This document shows positions 31,780 through 41,746 of a stretch of 52,127 nt of DNA, piece by piece. Below the pieces are notes generated by a model. The model saw only the letters and a list, made by a program, of their open reading frames with translations. It had not been told where the DNA came from and did no database searches. The translations under genes and the position numbers were made by a program. The DNA is taken from positions 1-52,127 of the forward strand of contig DEAL01000023.1 of NCBI GenBank assembly GCA_002346745.1. The letters are read 5' to 3'. Each line of letters begins with the position of its first letter. Position 1 is the first letter of the stretch. This DNA is from Candidatus Neomicrothrix sp. UBA2983 (GTDB taxonomy: Bacteria; Actinomycetota; Acidimicrobiia; Acidimicrobiales; MedAcidi-G1).

Positions 31780-31785
31780 TAGGTT
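31780..31785 (+). promoter_or_regulatory. -10 box TAGGTT of crotonase-hemH run
   Basis: TAGGTT, 8 nt before the ATG at 31794. Confidence 0.45.
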
Positions 31786-31793
31786 GCGCACCC

Positions 31794-32531
31794 ATGAGCG
31801 ATGACCCCTCCTCCAGCACCCCTGCCGATGCCCCGACCGACCTGGTCACCGTGGAGCGGCACGGCGACGTCGCCCTCCTCGCCTGGGACGACGGCAAGGC
31901 CAACGCCCTGGGCTTCGAGGCGATCGACGCCCTCCTGGCGGCACTCGACGAGGTCGACGGCAACGCCGACGCGGTCGTGCTGGCCGGTCGGCCCGGCCGC
32001 TTCTCGGCGGGCTTCGACCTCAAGGTCATGTCGGCCGGCGCCGACGCCGCACAGGGGATGCTGACCCGCGGCGTCGACCTTTTCCTGCGCCTCTACCTGT
32101 ACCCCCGCCCGGTGGTCGCCGCCTGCACGGGCCACGCCATCGCCGCCGGCTCGATCCTCCTGATGTCGTCCGACCTGCGGATCGGCGCCCGCGGCGACTT
32201 CAAGGTCGGCCTCCCGGAGGTCACCATCGGGATGCCGCTGCCGTTCTTCGCCACCGAACTGGCCCGCGACCGGATCTCGAAGCGGCACTACGCCCGCGTG
32301 ACCGCCCTCGGCACGATGTACGACCCCGACGGGGCCGCCGACGCCGGCTTCCTCGACGAGGTCGTCGACGGCGACGTGGTCGCCACGGCGATCGAGCGGG
32401 CCCAGGCCCTGACCGGGGTGAGCCGGGGCGGCCTGCGGCGCACCCGCGAGACGGCACGGGGCGCCATCGCCGCCTCCATCCGGGCGGGCCTGGCGGACGA
32501 CCTCTCGCACTTCTCGGTCGCCGAGGGCTGA
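31794..32531 (+). CDS. enoyl-CoA hydratase/isomerase (crotonase) family protein
   Basis: 245 residues. Oxyanion-hole segments are FSAGFDLKVM (near 65) and TGHAIAAGSILLMSSD (near 105). Only the second hydratase Glu is kept (GLPEVTIGMPLP); the first is Ile, as in many actinobacterial EchA proteins with unknown or non-hydratase roles. The N-terminal 15 residues are Ser/Pro/Ala low complexity. It is followed 17 nt later by hemH. It is clearly distinct from the crotonase at 2430-3269. Confidence 0.9.
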   Translation: MSDDPSSSTPADAPTDLVTVERHGDVALLAWDDGKANALGFEAIDALLAALDEVDGNADAVVLAGRPGRFSAGFDLKVMSAGADAAQGMLTRGVDLFLRLYLYPRPVVAACTGHAIAAGSILLMSSDLRIGARGDFKVGLPEVTIGMPLPFFATELARDRISKRHYARVTALGTMYDPDGAADAGFLDEVVDGDVVATAIERAQALTGVSRGGLRRTRETARGAIAASIRAGLADDLSHFSVAEG

Positions 32532-32548
32532 CGCCGGCGGCGACGCCC

Positions 32549-33571
32549 ATGGACGACCCGGTCCCCTACGACGCACTGCTGCTGGTCGCCTTCGGGGGCC
32601 CCGAGGGTCCCGACGACGTCGACCCGTTCCTCCAGCGGGTCACCGCGGGACGGGCGATCCCCGCGGAACGCCTAGCCGAGGTGGCCGGTCGCTACGAGCA
32701 GTTCGGCGGCGTCTCGCCGATCAACGGCCGGCTGCGGGCACTCGTCGCCGGCGTCACGGCCGAGCTCGGACGGCGGGGCATAGACCTGCCGGTGGCCTGG
32801 GGCAACCGCAACGCCGACCCGCTGCTGGCCGACACCGTGGCCGCACTCCGCGACGACGGCGTCGGCCGGGCCCTCGCCTGGGTGGCGTCGCCGTACAGCT
32901 CGTACTCGACCTGCCGCCAATACGGCGAGGACCTCGAGGCGGCACGACGGGCGGTCGGTGAGGACGCCCCCCACATCGACCGGATCCGCCCCCACCACGA
33001 CCACCCCGGCCTGGTCCATCCTGCTTCCGACCGGTTGGCCAAGGCACTCGACCGCCTGCCGGCCGACCGGCGCGACGGCGCCCACCTGCTGTTCTCGGCC
33101 CACAGCATCCCCGCCGGGCTCGCCGCCACCTGCGACTACGCCACCCAGGTGGCCGATGCCGCCCGGCTGGTCGCCGATCTCGTCGATCCCGAGGGACGCC
33201 ACCCACGCGAGGTGGTCTGGCAGTCGCGCAGCGGCCCACCGCACGTGCCCTGGCTGGAGCCCGACGTCGGCGACCGCATCGAGGCCCTGGCCGGCGAGGG
33301 TGCGACCGCCGTGGCGGTGTCCCCCATCGGGTTCCCGGTCGAGAACTTCGAGATCGCCTGGGACCTCGACGTGGAGGCCGCCCGACGCGCCGAGGCCGCC
33401 GGCGTGGCGTTCGTCCGGGCCGGCGCCGTCGACGACGACCCCCGGTTCGCCGCCATGGTCGTCGACCTGCTCGAGGAACGCCTCGGCGGCGCCATCGACC
33501 GGCCCGCCCTCGGCGCCCTCGGGGTGCGGCCCGACGCCTGTCCGGCCGACTGCTGCCCCGCTCCGGCCTGA
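32549..33571 (+). CDS. hemH: ferrochelatase (coproporphyrin ferrochelatase type)
   Basis: 340 residues. YDALLLVAFGGPEGPDDV and RYEQFGGVSPINGRL form the porphyrin side; the catalytic His is in FSAHSIPAGL and the acidic partner in GFPVENFEIAWDLD. Actinobacteria use this enzyme (CpfC) in the coproporphyrin-dependent heme route, inserting Fe(II) into coproporphyrin III. The C-terminus ends ACPADCCPAPA: three closely spaced Cys, which in actinobacterial ferrochelatases bind a [2Fe-2S] cluster together with an internal Cys (candidates SYSTCRQYG and AATCDYA). ATG 32549. Confidence 0.95.
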   Translation: MDDPVPYDALLLVAFGGPEGPDDVDPFLQRVTAGRAIPAERLAEVAGRYEQFGGVSPINGRLRALVAGVTAELGRRGIDLPVAWGNRNADPLLADTVAALRDDGVGRALAWVASPYSSYSTCRQYGEDLEAARRAVGEDAPHIDRIRPHHDHPGLVHPASDRLAKALDRLPADRRDGAHLLFSAHSIPAGLAATCDYATQVADAARLVADLVDPEGRHPREVVWQSRSGPPHVPWLEPDVGDRIEALAGEGATAVAVSPIGFPVENFEIAWDLDVEAARRAEAAGVAFVRAGAVDDDPRFAAMVVDLLEERLGGAIDRPALGALGVRPDACPADCCPAPA

Positions 33572-33652
33572 GCCCGCGCCGTTCCGCGGTCACCGGGATC
33601 GAGGAACGCGGTCCACGTTCCGACGGGTCCCGGCACCTAACGTCGGGAGGCG

Positions 33653-33973
33653 ATGAACCACAGCCGGATCGCCGCCGAGGTGCTGCGCTTCCGGTTCGGG
33701 ACGCTCGACGACCATGCCGGGGCGCGGCGCGGCCTGCCCTTCGACGTGGACGAGGCCGCCGAGGTCGTCGTCGCCTGCGGTGACCCCGGCGTCGACCGGG
33801 CGCTCCGGATGGTCGGCGAGGCCTGGCAGGCTGCCGGGCTCGACCCCGGGGCGATCGACCACCGCTGGGCACCGGGCGACGCCGCCCGCCTGCGCACGGT
33901 CGGGGGCCCCGCCCTCCTCGACGCGGTCGACGACCTGGTGGCCGGACTGTCCCGCTGCCGGACCCGCACCTGA
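33653..33973 (+). CDS. hypothetical protein, 106 residues
   Basis: Not recognised. It starts MNHSRIAAEVLRFRFGTLDD with GGGAGG just upstream of the ATG and a TAACGT box (33638-33643) nearby. It is soluble with no signal peptide or membrane segment; the C-terminus (LLDAVDDLVAGLSRCRTRT) is predicted helical. Composition fits the surrounding coding sequence, and a promoter-like box plus ribosome site support a real gene. It precedes parC by 229 bp. Confidence 0.6.
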   Translation: MNHSRIAAEVLRFRFGTLDDHAGARRGLPFDVDEAAEVVVACGDPGVDRALRMVGEAWQAAGLDPGAIDHRWAPGDAARLRTVGGPALLDAVDDLVAGLSRCRTRT

Positions 33974-34024
33974 GGCACAGGGCCGAGCAGGCCCGGACCC
34001 GCACCTTAGGGGCAGCGCCCCGGA

Positions 34025-34045
34025 AACCCGGGAATCGCCCGGGTT
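34025..34045 (+). terminator. GC-rich hairpin after the 33653 gene
   Basis: AACCCGGG - AATCG - CCCGGGTT, perfect 8-bp arms, 52 nt past the stop at 33973. No T-run follows, so it could be a non-canonical terminator or a regulatory structure before parC. Confidence 0.4.
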
Positions 34046-34083
34046 CCGGGCCGGGCATACCCCGGTCCCCACCCCGCTCCGAC

Positions 34084-34100
34084 TACCGTCGGCCCGACGG
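34084..34100 (+). promoter_or_regulatory. parC-parE promoter box with overlapping dyad
   Basis: TACCGT (34084-34089) overlaps the dyad CCGTCGG-C-CCGACGG (34086-34100), placed across the -10 and expected start of transcription. The predicted leader to the ATG at 34203 is about 108 nt, long for this genome. A repressor or supercoiling-sensitive element is possible; that is inference. Confidence 0.4.
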
Positions 34101-34202
34101 TCGGCGGGGCCTGTCACAGGGCCTCGGCAGGCTGTCACCACGACTCGACACGCCCCCACGCCCACGACGACCCCGAGCCAGCTCTCCGAGGACCCCACAC
34201 CC

Positions 34203-36616
34203 ATGGCCCAGCAGCAGAAACTGCTCGACGACGCCGCCCCCTTCGCCCGAGACGTCGTCGACGTCCCCGTCGCCACCGAGATGCGCGAGTCGTTCCTCGC
34301 CTACTCCCTCTCCGTCATCACGTCGCGGGCCATTCCCGACGTCCGCGACGGACTAAAGCCCGTCCAACGGCGAATCCTCTACTCGATGCTGCGCATGGGC
34401 GTCCGTCCCGACACCCCGCACCGCAAGAGCGCCCGCGTCGTCGGCGACACCATGGGGCGCTACCACCCACACGGAGACGCCGCCATCTACGACGCCCTCG
34501 TGCGCATGGGCCAGGACTTCGCCCGCGGCATCACGTTCGTCCACCCGCAGGGCAACTTCGGCTCCCTCGACGACCCCCCCGCCGCCCCCCGCTACACCGA
34601 GTGCCGCCTGAGCGAGGCCGCCATGGCGATGGTCCGCGAACTCGACGAGGACACCGTCGACTTCCGGCCCACCTACGACGGCGAGGCCGAGGAGCCGGTC
34701 GTGCTGCCCGCCCTGCTGCCGGGCCTGCTCCTCAACGGCACCACCGGCATCGCCGTCGGCATGGCCACCAACATGCCCACCCACAACCTGGCCGAACTCC
34801 ACGGCGCCATCGAACTGGTGATGAAGAAGCGCCGGCCGAAGCCGACGACCGACGAGTTGCTGGCCTGCTGCCCGGGCCCCGACTTCCCGAGCGGTGGCAT
34901 CGTGGTCGATGACGGGATCCGTGAGGCCTACGAAACGGGTCGGGGCAGCATCCGCATCCGCGCACGCGCCGAGGTCGAGGACGTCGGCAGGGGCCGCCAA
35001 GCCATCATCGTCACCGAACTCCCCTACCTCGTAGGTCCCGAGCGGGTGATCGCCAAGCTCAAGGAACTCGACGAGGCCGACCGCCTTCCCGGCGTCACCG
35101 ACTTCAAGAACCTCACCGACCGCTCCACCGGCCTGCGCATCCAGATCATGGTCCGCAACGGCCACAACCCCCAGGCCGTGCTCGGCGAGCTCTTCCGACT
35201 GACGCCCCTCGAGGAGACCTTCGGCATCAACAACGTCGTCCTGGTCGACGGCGAGCCCCGCACACTCGGCCTCTACGACCTGTGCCGCCACTACGTCGAC
35301 CACCGGCTCGACGTCCTCGTCCGCCGCACCCGGCACCGACTGGCCCGGGCCAAGGACCGGCTCCACATCGTGGAGGGCCTCCTCACCGCCCTCGACGCCA
35401 TCGACGAGGTGATGGCCATCATCCGCGGATCCGAGGACGCCGCTGCCGCCCGCAAGGCGCTCATGAAGCGCTTCAAGCTCAGCCAGGTCCAGACCGACCA
35501 CATCCTCGACATGCCCCTCAAGCGCCTCACCGCACTCGAGAAGCTGCGGATCGAGGAGGAGCGCGACGACCTGAAGGACACCATCGCCGACCTCGAGAAG
35601 CTGTTGGGCTCCAAGGACCGCCAGCGCACCACCGTGCTGCGCGAACTGGGCGAGGCCGTCGAGCAGTTCGGACGATCCCGCCGCACCGAGATCGTCCACC
35701 CCGACGACCTCCCCGTCTACGAGGCCACCGCCGTCGCCGACGACGTCGCCGACGAAGCCTGCGTCGTCACCCTCTCCACCTCGGGCCAGGTCGGCCAGCT
35801 ACCCGTCGACGGGGCTCGCCGCGCCAACCCGGGACGCCACGACGTGCTCGTGGCGTCGGTCCTCTCCCGGACCGTCGAGCCGATCACGGCGGTGACCTCC
35901 GACGGCCGGGCCCTGCACGCCCTCGTGGCCGAGCTCGGCGACGCTGCCGGCCGCACCCGAGGCAGCGGCGCCGCCCAGGTCTTCGGCACCAGCCGGGGCG
36001 AGTCCATCCACACGATCGTCGCTGGCGGCGACGAACATCTCATCGTGGTGACCGCCGAGGGGGTCGCCAAGCGGCTCACCCAGGAGGAGGTCCGGGGAAC
36101 GAAGCACGGCAAAACGATCGTCTCGCTCAAGTCGGGCGACCGCGTGGCCGCCGCCTTCTGCGCACCGGCGGGCATCGACGTCGTGATCGTGGCCAGCGAC
36201 GGCCAGGTGCTGCGCACCGCCGTCGACGGCATCAGCGTCCAGGGCCGCGGCGCCGGCGGCGTGGCCGGCATGAAGCTACGGGCGGGAGCCACCGTCGTCG
36301 GTGCCGGGCCGGTGCTCGGCGACGACCTGCTGTTCACCGTCGGCGAACAGTGCACGGCCAAGGCCACCCCGGTCGCCGACTTCGAATCCAAGGGGCGTGG
36401 CGGCGTCGGGGTGCGGGTCGGCAAGTCGGCCGACGGGCCGCCGCTGACCCTCGCCCGGGTCGGCCAGCCGCTCGGCCTGCTGGCGGTCATGGCCGCCGAC
36501 GACAACCCGAAGAAGCCGGATCCGACCCCGGTGCCCCTGCTGCTCGAGCCCAGCCGACGCGACCTCACCAGCGTCACCACCGAACGCCAGGTCCTCGACC
36601 TCGGCCCGGCGAGGTG

Positions 36617-36620
<4 letters not shown>
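34203..36620 (+). CDS. parC: type IIA topoisomerase subunit A, ParC-like
   Basis: 805 residues. The winged-helix/QRDR region has VVGDTMGRYHPHGDAAIYDALVRM, and the catalytic tyrosine is Tyr131 in APRYTECRLS. Breakage-reunion core to about 480, coiled-coil (SQVQTDHILDMPLKRLTALEK), then a beta-pinwheel C-terminal domain with GRGAGGVAGMKL-like blades. I see no GyrA box (QRRGGKG), and the gene order A before B and the partner's Streptomyces-ParE-like motif favour topoisomerase IV over gyrase. The position equivalent to E. coli GyrA Ser83 is Ala93. ATG 34203 (MAQQQKLLDDAA) is chosen because upstream sequence is non-coding GC-rich leader. Overlaps parE by 4 nt. Confidence 0.92.
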
Positions 36621-38737
<2,117 letters not shown>

Positions 38738-38744
38738 GCGCCCC

Positions 38745-39587
38745 GTGGCCGACCTGCCCCGCTTCTTCTCCCCCTCCGCCGCCGGCACCTACCGGCAGTG
38801 CGCCCTGCGCTGGAAGTACCGCTACGTCGACAAGTTGCCCGACCCGCCCGGCGAAGCGGCCCTGGTCGGCACCTTCGTCCACCGGGTGCTCGAACTGGTC
38901 TGCGAGGGACCTGCCGCCGAACGCACGCCTGATCGGGCGAGGGACCTGGCCGCCCGGGCCTGGCCGGAGACAACGGCCAACCCCGAGTTCCGGGACCTCG
39001 GCCTCGACGAGGCCGCCGAGCGGCAGTTCCGCTGGAAGGCCTGGACTGCCATCGAGGCACTCTGGGGACTCGAGGATCCGGCCGGCGTCGACGTACGCGC
39101 CACCGAGCAGCGCGTGGCCACCGAGGTCGGCGGTGTTCCGTTCCGCGGCGTCATCGACCGACTGGACGACACCGACGACGGCCTCGTGGTCACCGACTAC
39201 AAGTCCGGCAATCCCCCGCGCCACGACCGGCGCAACGCTGCCCTCGACCAGGTCCTGCTGTACGCGGCGGCCGTCGAGGCCACGAGCGGCGAGCGACCGG
39301 TCAGCGCGCGCCTGATCTTCCTCGGCGGTACCCAGGACATCGTCCAGGTCCCGGTGGACGACGAACAGCTGGCGTCCGCCACCAGTGGGTTGGCGACAAC
39401 CTGGGCGGCGCTGGAACGGGACTGCAGCCGCGACGAGTTCGCCCCGAACGCCGGACCGCTCTGCGGCTGGTGCCCCTACGTGGACCGGTGCGAGACGGGG
39501 TCCACCGAGGTGAGGCAGCGGGCCGCTGCCGGTCGCCTCCGCGACGACGCCCCTGCCCGCCGCCTGCTGGACCTGGTCGGGACCTGA
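38745..39587 (+). CDS. RecB-family PD-(D/E)XK nuclease with predicted Fe-S cluster
   Basis: 280 residues. The nuclease core reads GVIDRLD (metal Asp near residue 138) and VVTDYKSG (D-x-K near 149), followed by LDQVLLYAAAVE, the RecB motif with Gln and Tyr. The cluster ligands expected for AddB/Cas4-type nucleases are present: one Cys early (TYRQCALRWKYRYV) and CGWCPYVDRC near the end. Actinobacteria carry such a stand-alone RecB-like protein; it probably acts in DNA repair with an unknown helicase. GTG start, 7 nt after the parE stop, hence probably co-transcribed with parC-parE. Confidence 0.9.
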   Translation: MADLPRFFSPSAAGTYRQCALRWKYRYVDKLPDPPGEAALVGTFVHRVLELVCEGPAAERTPDRARDLAARAWPETTANPEFRDLGLDEAAERQFRWKAWTAIEALWGLEDPAGVDVRATEQRVATEVGGVPFRGVIDRLDDTDDGLVVTDYKSGNPPRHDRRNAALDQVLLYAAAVEATSGERPVSARLIFLGGTQDIVQVPVDDEQLASATSGLATTWAALERDCSRDEFAPNAGPLCGWCPYVDRCETGSTEVRQRAAAGRLRDDAPARRLLDLVGT

Positions 39588-39604
39588 GTGCGGTCCGACC
39601 CGGG

Positions 39605-39985
39605 CTAGCGCCGGCGTCGGCGCTGCCGGAAGGCGACGAGCACGAAGAGTGCCGCCGCCACGGCGGCCAGTAGCCACAGCCGGTGCAGACGGTCGGCGTG
39701 CTCGTCGGTGCGCTCCACCGGCGGGGTTTCGAACGGTCGGACCTCGCCGTCGGGCCGCTCCGATTCGGCGGCCGCATCGGCGCCTCCGGTGTCCGGTTCC
39801 CCGACAACCGCCTCGGCCGCCTCGGCGACCGCGCTGGCCACGTCGGCGATCAGGTCGACGGGTCCGTCGTCGACGACCGGATCCTCGTCGGACTCGTCAA
39901 CGGCGTCGCCGAGCAGCGAGTCGACGGGACTGGTCGCTGTGGGCCGGGTGCGGGCCCGCCGGGCCTGGGGGTCATAGGTGGTCAT
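39605..39985 (-). CDS. acidic single-pass membrane protein
   Basis: 126 residues. Residues 1-98 are hydrophilic, strongly acidic and low complexity (VDESDEDPVVDDGPVDLIAD), then one helix (LWLLAAVAAALFVLVAF, about 103-119) and a tail of Arg residues (RQRRRRR): a C-terminally anchored topology. I do not recognise a family. The ATG overlaps the stop of a 13-codon mini-ORF, which itself overlaps the ParA stop, so it is probably coupled to ParA. Confidence 0.65.
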   Translation of the reverse strand: MTTYDPQARRARTRPTATSPVDSLLGDAVDESDEDPVVDDGPVDLIADVASAVAEAAEAVVGEPDTGGADAAAESERPDGEVRPFETPPVERTDEHADRLHRLWLLAAVAAALFVLVAFRQRRRRR

Positions 39986-40023
39986 GAAGTCGCTTCCTCG
40001 TCCAGGGTGCCGTACGTGGTCAT
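39982..40023 (-). CDS. 13-codon mini-ORF between ParA and the membrane protein
   Basis: Reads MTTYGTLDEEATS. Its ATG overlaps the ParA stop (ATGA) and its stop overlaps the next ATG (ATGA). The following gene begins MTTYDPQARRART, so the first codons (ATGACCAC.TA) are duplicated. It may be a translational relay or a leftover of a partial duplication; that it makes a functional peptide is unproven. Confidence 0.4.
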   Translation of the reverse strand: MTTYGTLDEEATS

Positions 40024-40805
40024 GGCATTGCTCCCTCGTCGAGCACCCGGTCCAGCAGCACGTCGAACTCGGCGGACGCCTCGGTTGCGCCGGGCCGGCT
40101 GCCCAGCCCGTGGATCGGCAGCGACTGGGCGGCCGCCTCGGCGACCGCGGCCCGCAGGTGGACGGGGGGCAGGCAGGTCTCGGGATAGGTCTCGACCAGC
40201 TGGTCGTGCCAGTAGCGGGCGTCGCGGGTACGGCCCAGTCGGTTGACGGCGATCCCCACCAACCGGGGACTCCCGTCGGTCCGTCGGAGTCGGATCCGCT
40301 CGATGGTCTGCAGCATGCGGGCCACCCCGTCGGCGGCCCAGGCGCCGGGCTCGGTCACGAGCAGGGCGCGGTCGGCGGCGAACAGGGCGTTGATGGTGAG
40401 CAGGCCCAGCGACGGCGGGCAGTCGACGATCACCAGCGGCCAGGCGGCGCCGTTCATGGCCAGCTGCAGCCGGTCCTGTCCCCCCAACGGATCGGTGGCC
40501 AACTGCGCCTCGCGGACCGAGAGTTGCGGCGACGAGGCAGCCAGCAGCGGCGACCGGCCACAGGTGTGAGGCCAGCCCGTCGACTCGACGGCGGTCCGCA
40601 GGCCACCCGGCCGCTCGTCGGCCAGCACGGTGTCGATCCCGCGGGTGGGCTCGAACACCCCCAGTCCGGTCGAGGCGTTGCCCTGGGGGTCGAGGTCGAT
40701 GACGAGCGCCTCGATCCCCCGGGCGGCGGCGGCCGAGGCCAGCCCGAGGACGACGGTGGTCTTGCCCACGCCGCCCTTCTGGTTGACGACCGCGACGACT
40801 GCCAT
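40020..40805 (-). CDS. ParA-family (MinD/ParA) ATPase
   Basis: 261 residues. Deviant Walker A NQKGGVGKTT (8-17) with the signature Lys, switch I region DLDPQGNASTGLG, and Walker B-like VIVDCPPSLG. These ATPases form DNA- or membrane-bound dimers that position cargo. No parB gene or parS-like site is beside it, so it is an orphan rather than the chromosomal ParAB pair; the downstream acidic membrane protein could be its partner (positional inference). ATG 40805 lies 7 nt after a TAGGTT box; divergent from mutM. Confidence 0.9.
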   Translation of the reverse strand: MAVVAVVNQKGGVGKTTVVLGLASAAAARGIEALVIDLDPQGNASTGLGVFEPTRGIDTVLADERPGGLRTAVESTGWPHTCGRSPLLAASSPQLSVREAQLATDPLGGQDRLQLAMNGAAWPLVIVDCPPSLGLLTINALFAADRALLVTEPGAWAADGVARMLQTIERIRLRRTDGSPRLVGIAVNRLGRTRDARYWHDQLVETYPETCLPPVHLRAAVAEAAAQSLPIHGLGSRPGATEASAEFDVLLDRVLDEGAMP

Positions 40806-40812
40806 GCCGGGC

Positions 40813-40818
40813 AACCTA
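40813..40818 (-). promoter_or_regulatory. -10 box TAGGTT of ParA gene
   Basis: TAGGTT on the minus strand, 7 nt before the ATG at 40805. Confidence 0.5.
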
Positions 40819-40862
40819 ACCCACCCTGCGGCGCCGCACGGGACCCCCGATCGGGCGCACGG

Positions 40863-40868
40863 TACGGT
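40863..40868 (+). promoter_or_regulatory. -10 box TACGGT of mutM
   Basis: TACGGT, 6 nt before the ATG at 40875. Confidence 0.5.
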
Positions 40869-40874
40869 CGCGAC

Positions 40875-41687
40875 ATGCCCGAGCTGCCCGAGGTCGAGAC
40901 CGTCCGACGACAGCTCGAACCCCTCCTGACCGAACGGCGGATCGTGGACGCCGAGGCCCATCCCTCCCCCAAGTTCGCCCCGGCGGTCCGGGCGGTGGCG
41001 CACCGGGTCGGCGGCGTCCGCCGCCGAGGCAAGTACCTGCTGTTCGACCTCCTCGACGGCGGCGACACCCCGCGAGAGCTCGTCGTCCACCTGGGCATGA
41101 CCGGTGGCCTGCACGTCGTCGACGCGCCGTCCCCGGACCCCTACCGGCGTGCCCGCTGGGAACTGGACGACGGACGGCACCTCGTCTTCCGGGACGTCCG
41201 CCGCTTCGGTCGCATCGCCGTCGTGCCCGCCGGGGACCACCGGTCCCTGCCCACGCTCCACGACCTCGGACCCGAGCCGTTCGACCCCGTCCTCGACGCC
41301 GGGGGCTTCCACACCCGACTGGCCGGCAGTCGACGGCGCGTCAAGACCCACCTGCTCTCGCAGCGACCGATCGCCGGGGTCGGCAACATCTACGCCGACG
41401 AGGCGCTCTGGCGGGCCGGCATCCACCCCGGCGCCCGCCGGGTCGGCCCCGAACGGGCCAACCTCCTGTTGACCGCACTTCGGGACGTGCTCCGCGAGGC
41501 ACTGGACCACGACGGCACCACGTTGCGGGACTACCGGACGGTCGATGGCGGGACGGGCTCCAACCAGTTCCGGCTGGAATGCTACGGCCGTGCGGGGTCG
41601 CCGTGCGCCCGCTGCAGGACCCCCCTCACCAGTCGGCTGCTGGACCAGCGCACCGCCACCTGGTGCCCGTCCTGTCAGGCCCGCTGA
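40875..41687 (+). CDS. mutM: formamidopyrimidine-DNA glycosylase (Fpg/MutM)
   Basis: 270 residues. PELPEVETVRR at the N-terminus supplies the catalytic Pro2 and Glu3; the beta-domain Lys is in RRRGKYLLFDL; the H2TH region has GVGNIYADEALWRAGIHP; and the zinc finger is CARCRTPLTS to CPSC. It excises oxidised purines such as 8-oxoguanine, important in a GC-rich genome. The initiator Met must be removed to expose Pro2; map lies 1.7 kb away. Leaderless start. Confidence 0.96.
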   Translation: MPELPEVETVRRQLEPLLTERRIVDAEAHPSPKFAPAVRAVAHRVGGVRRRGKYLLFDLLDGGDTPRELVVHLGMTGGLHVVDAPSPDPYRRARWELDDGRHLVFRDVRRFGRIAVVPAGDHRSLPTLHDLGPEPFDPVLDAGGFHTRLAGSRRRVKTHLLSQRPIAGVGNIYADEALWRAGIHPGARRVGPERANLLLTALRDVLREALDHDGTTLRDYRTVDGGTGSNQFRLECYGRAGSPCARCRTPLTSRLLDQRTATWCPSCQAR

Positions 41688-41734
41688 CCCGCGGTATCGA
41701 CCTGGGGTGCCCCCTTCGGTGCAGGGCCGGCCTC

Positions 41735-41740
41735 TACGCT
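41735..41740 (+). promoter_or_regulatory. -10 box TACGCT of DUF3048 gene
   Basis: TACGCT, 6 nt before the GTG at 41747. Confidence 0.5.
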
Positions 41741-41746
41741 CGCGCC

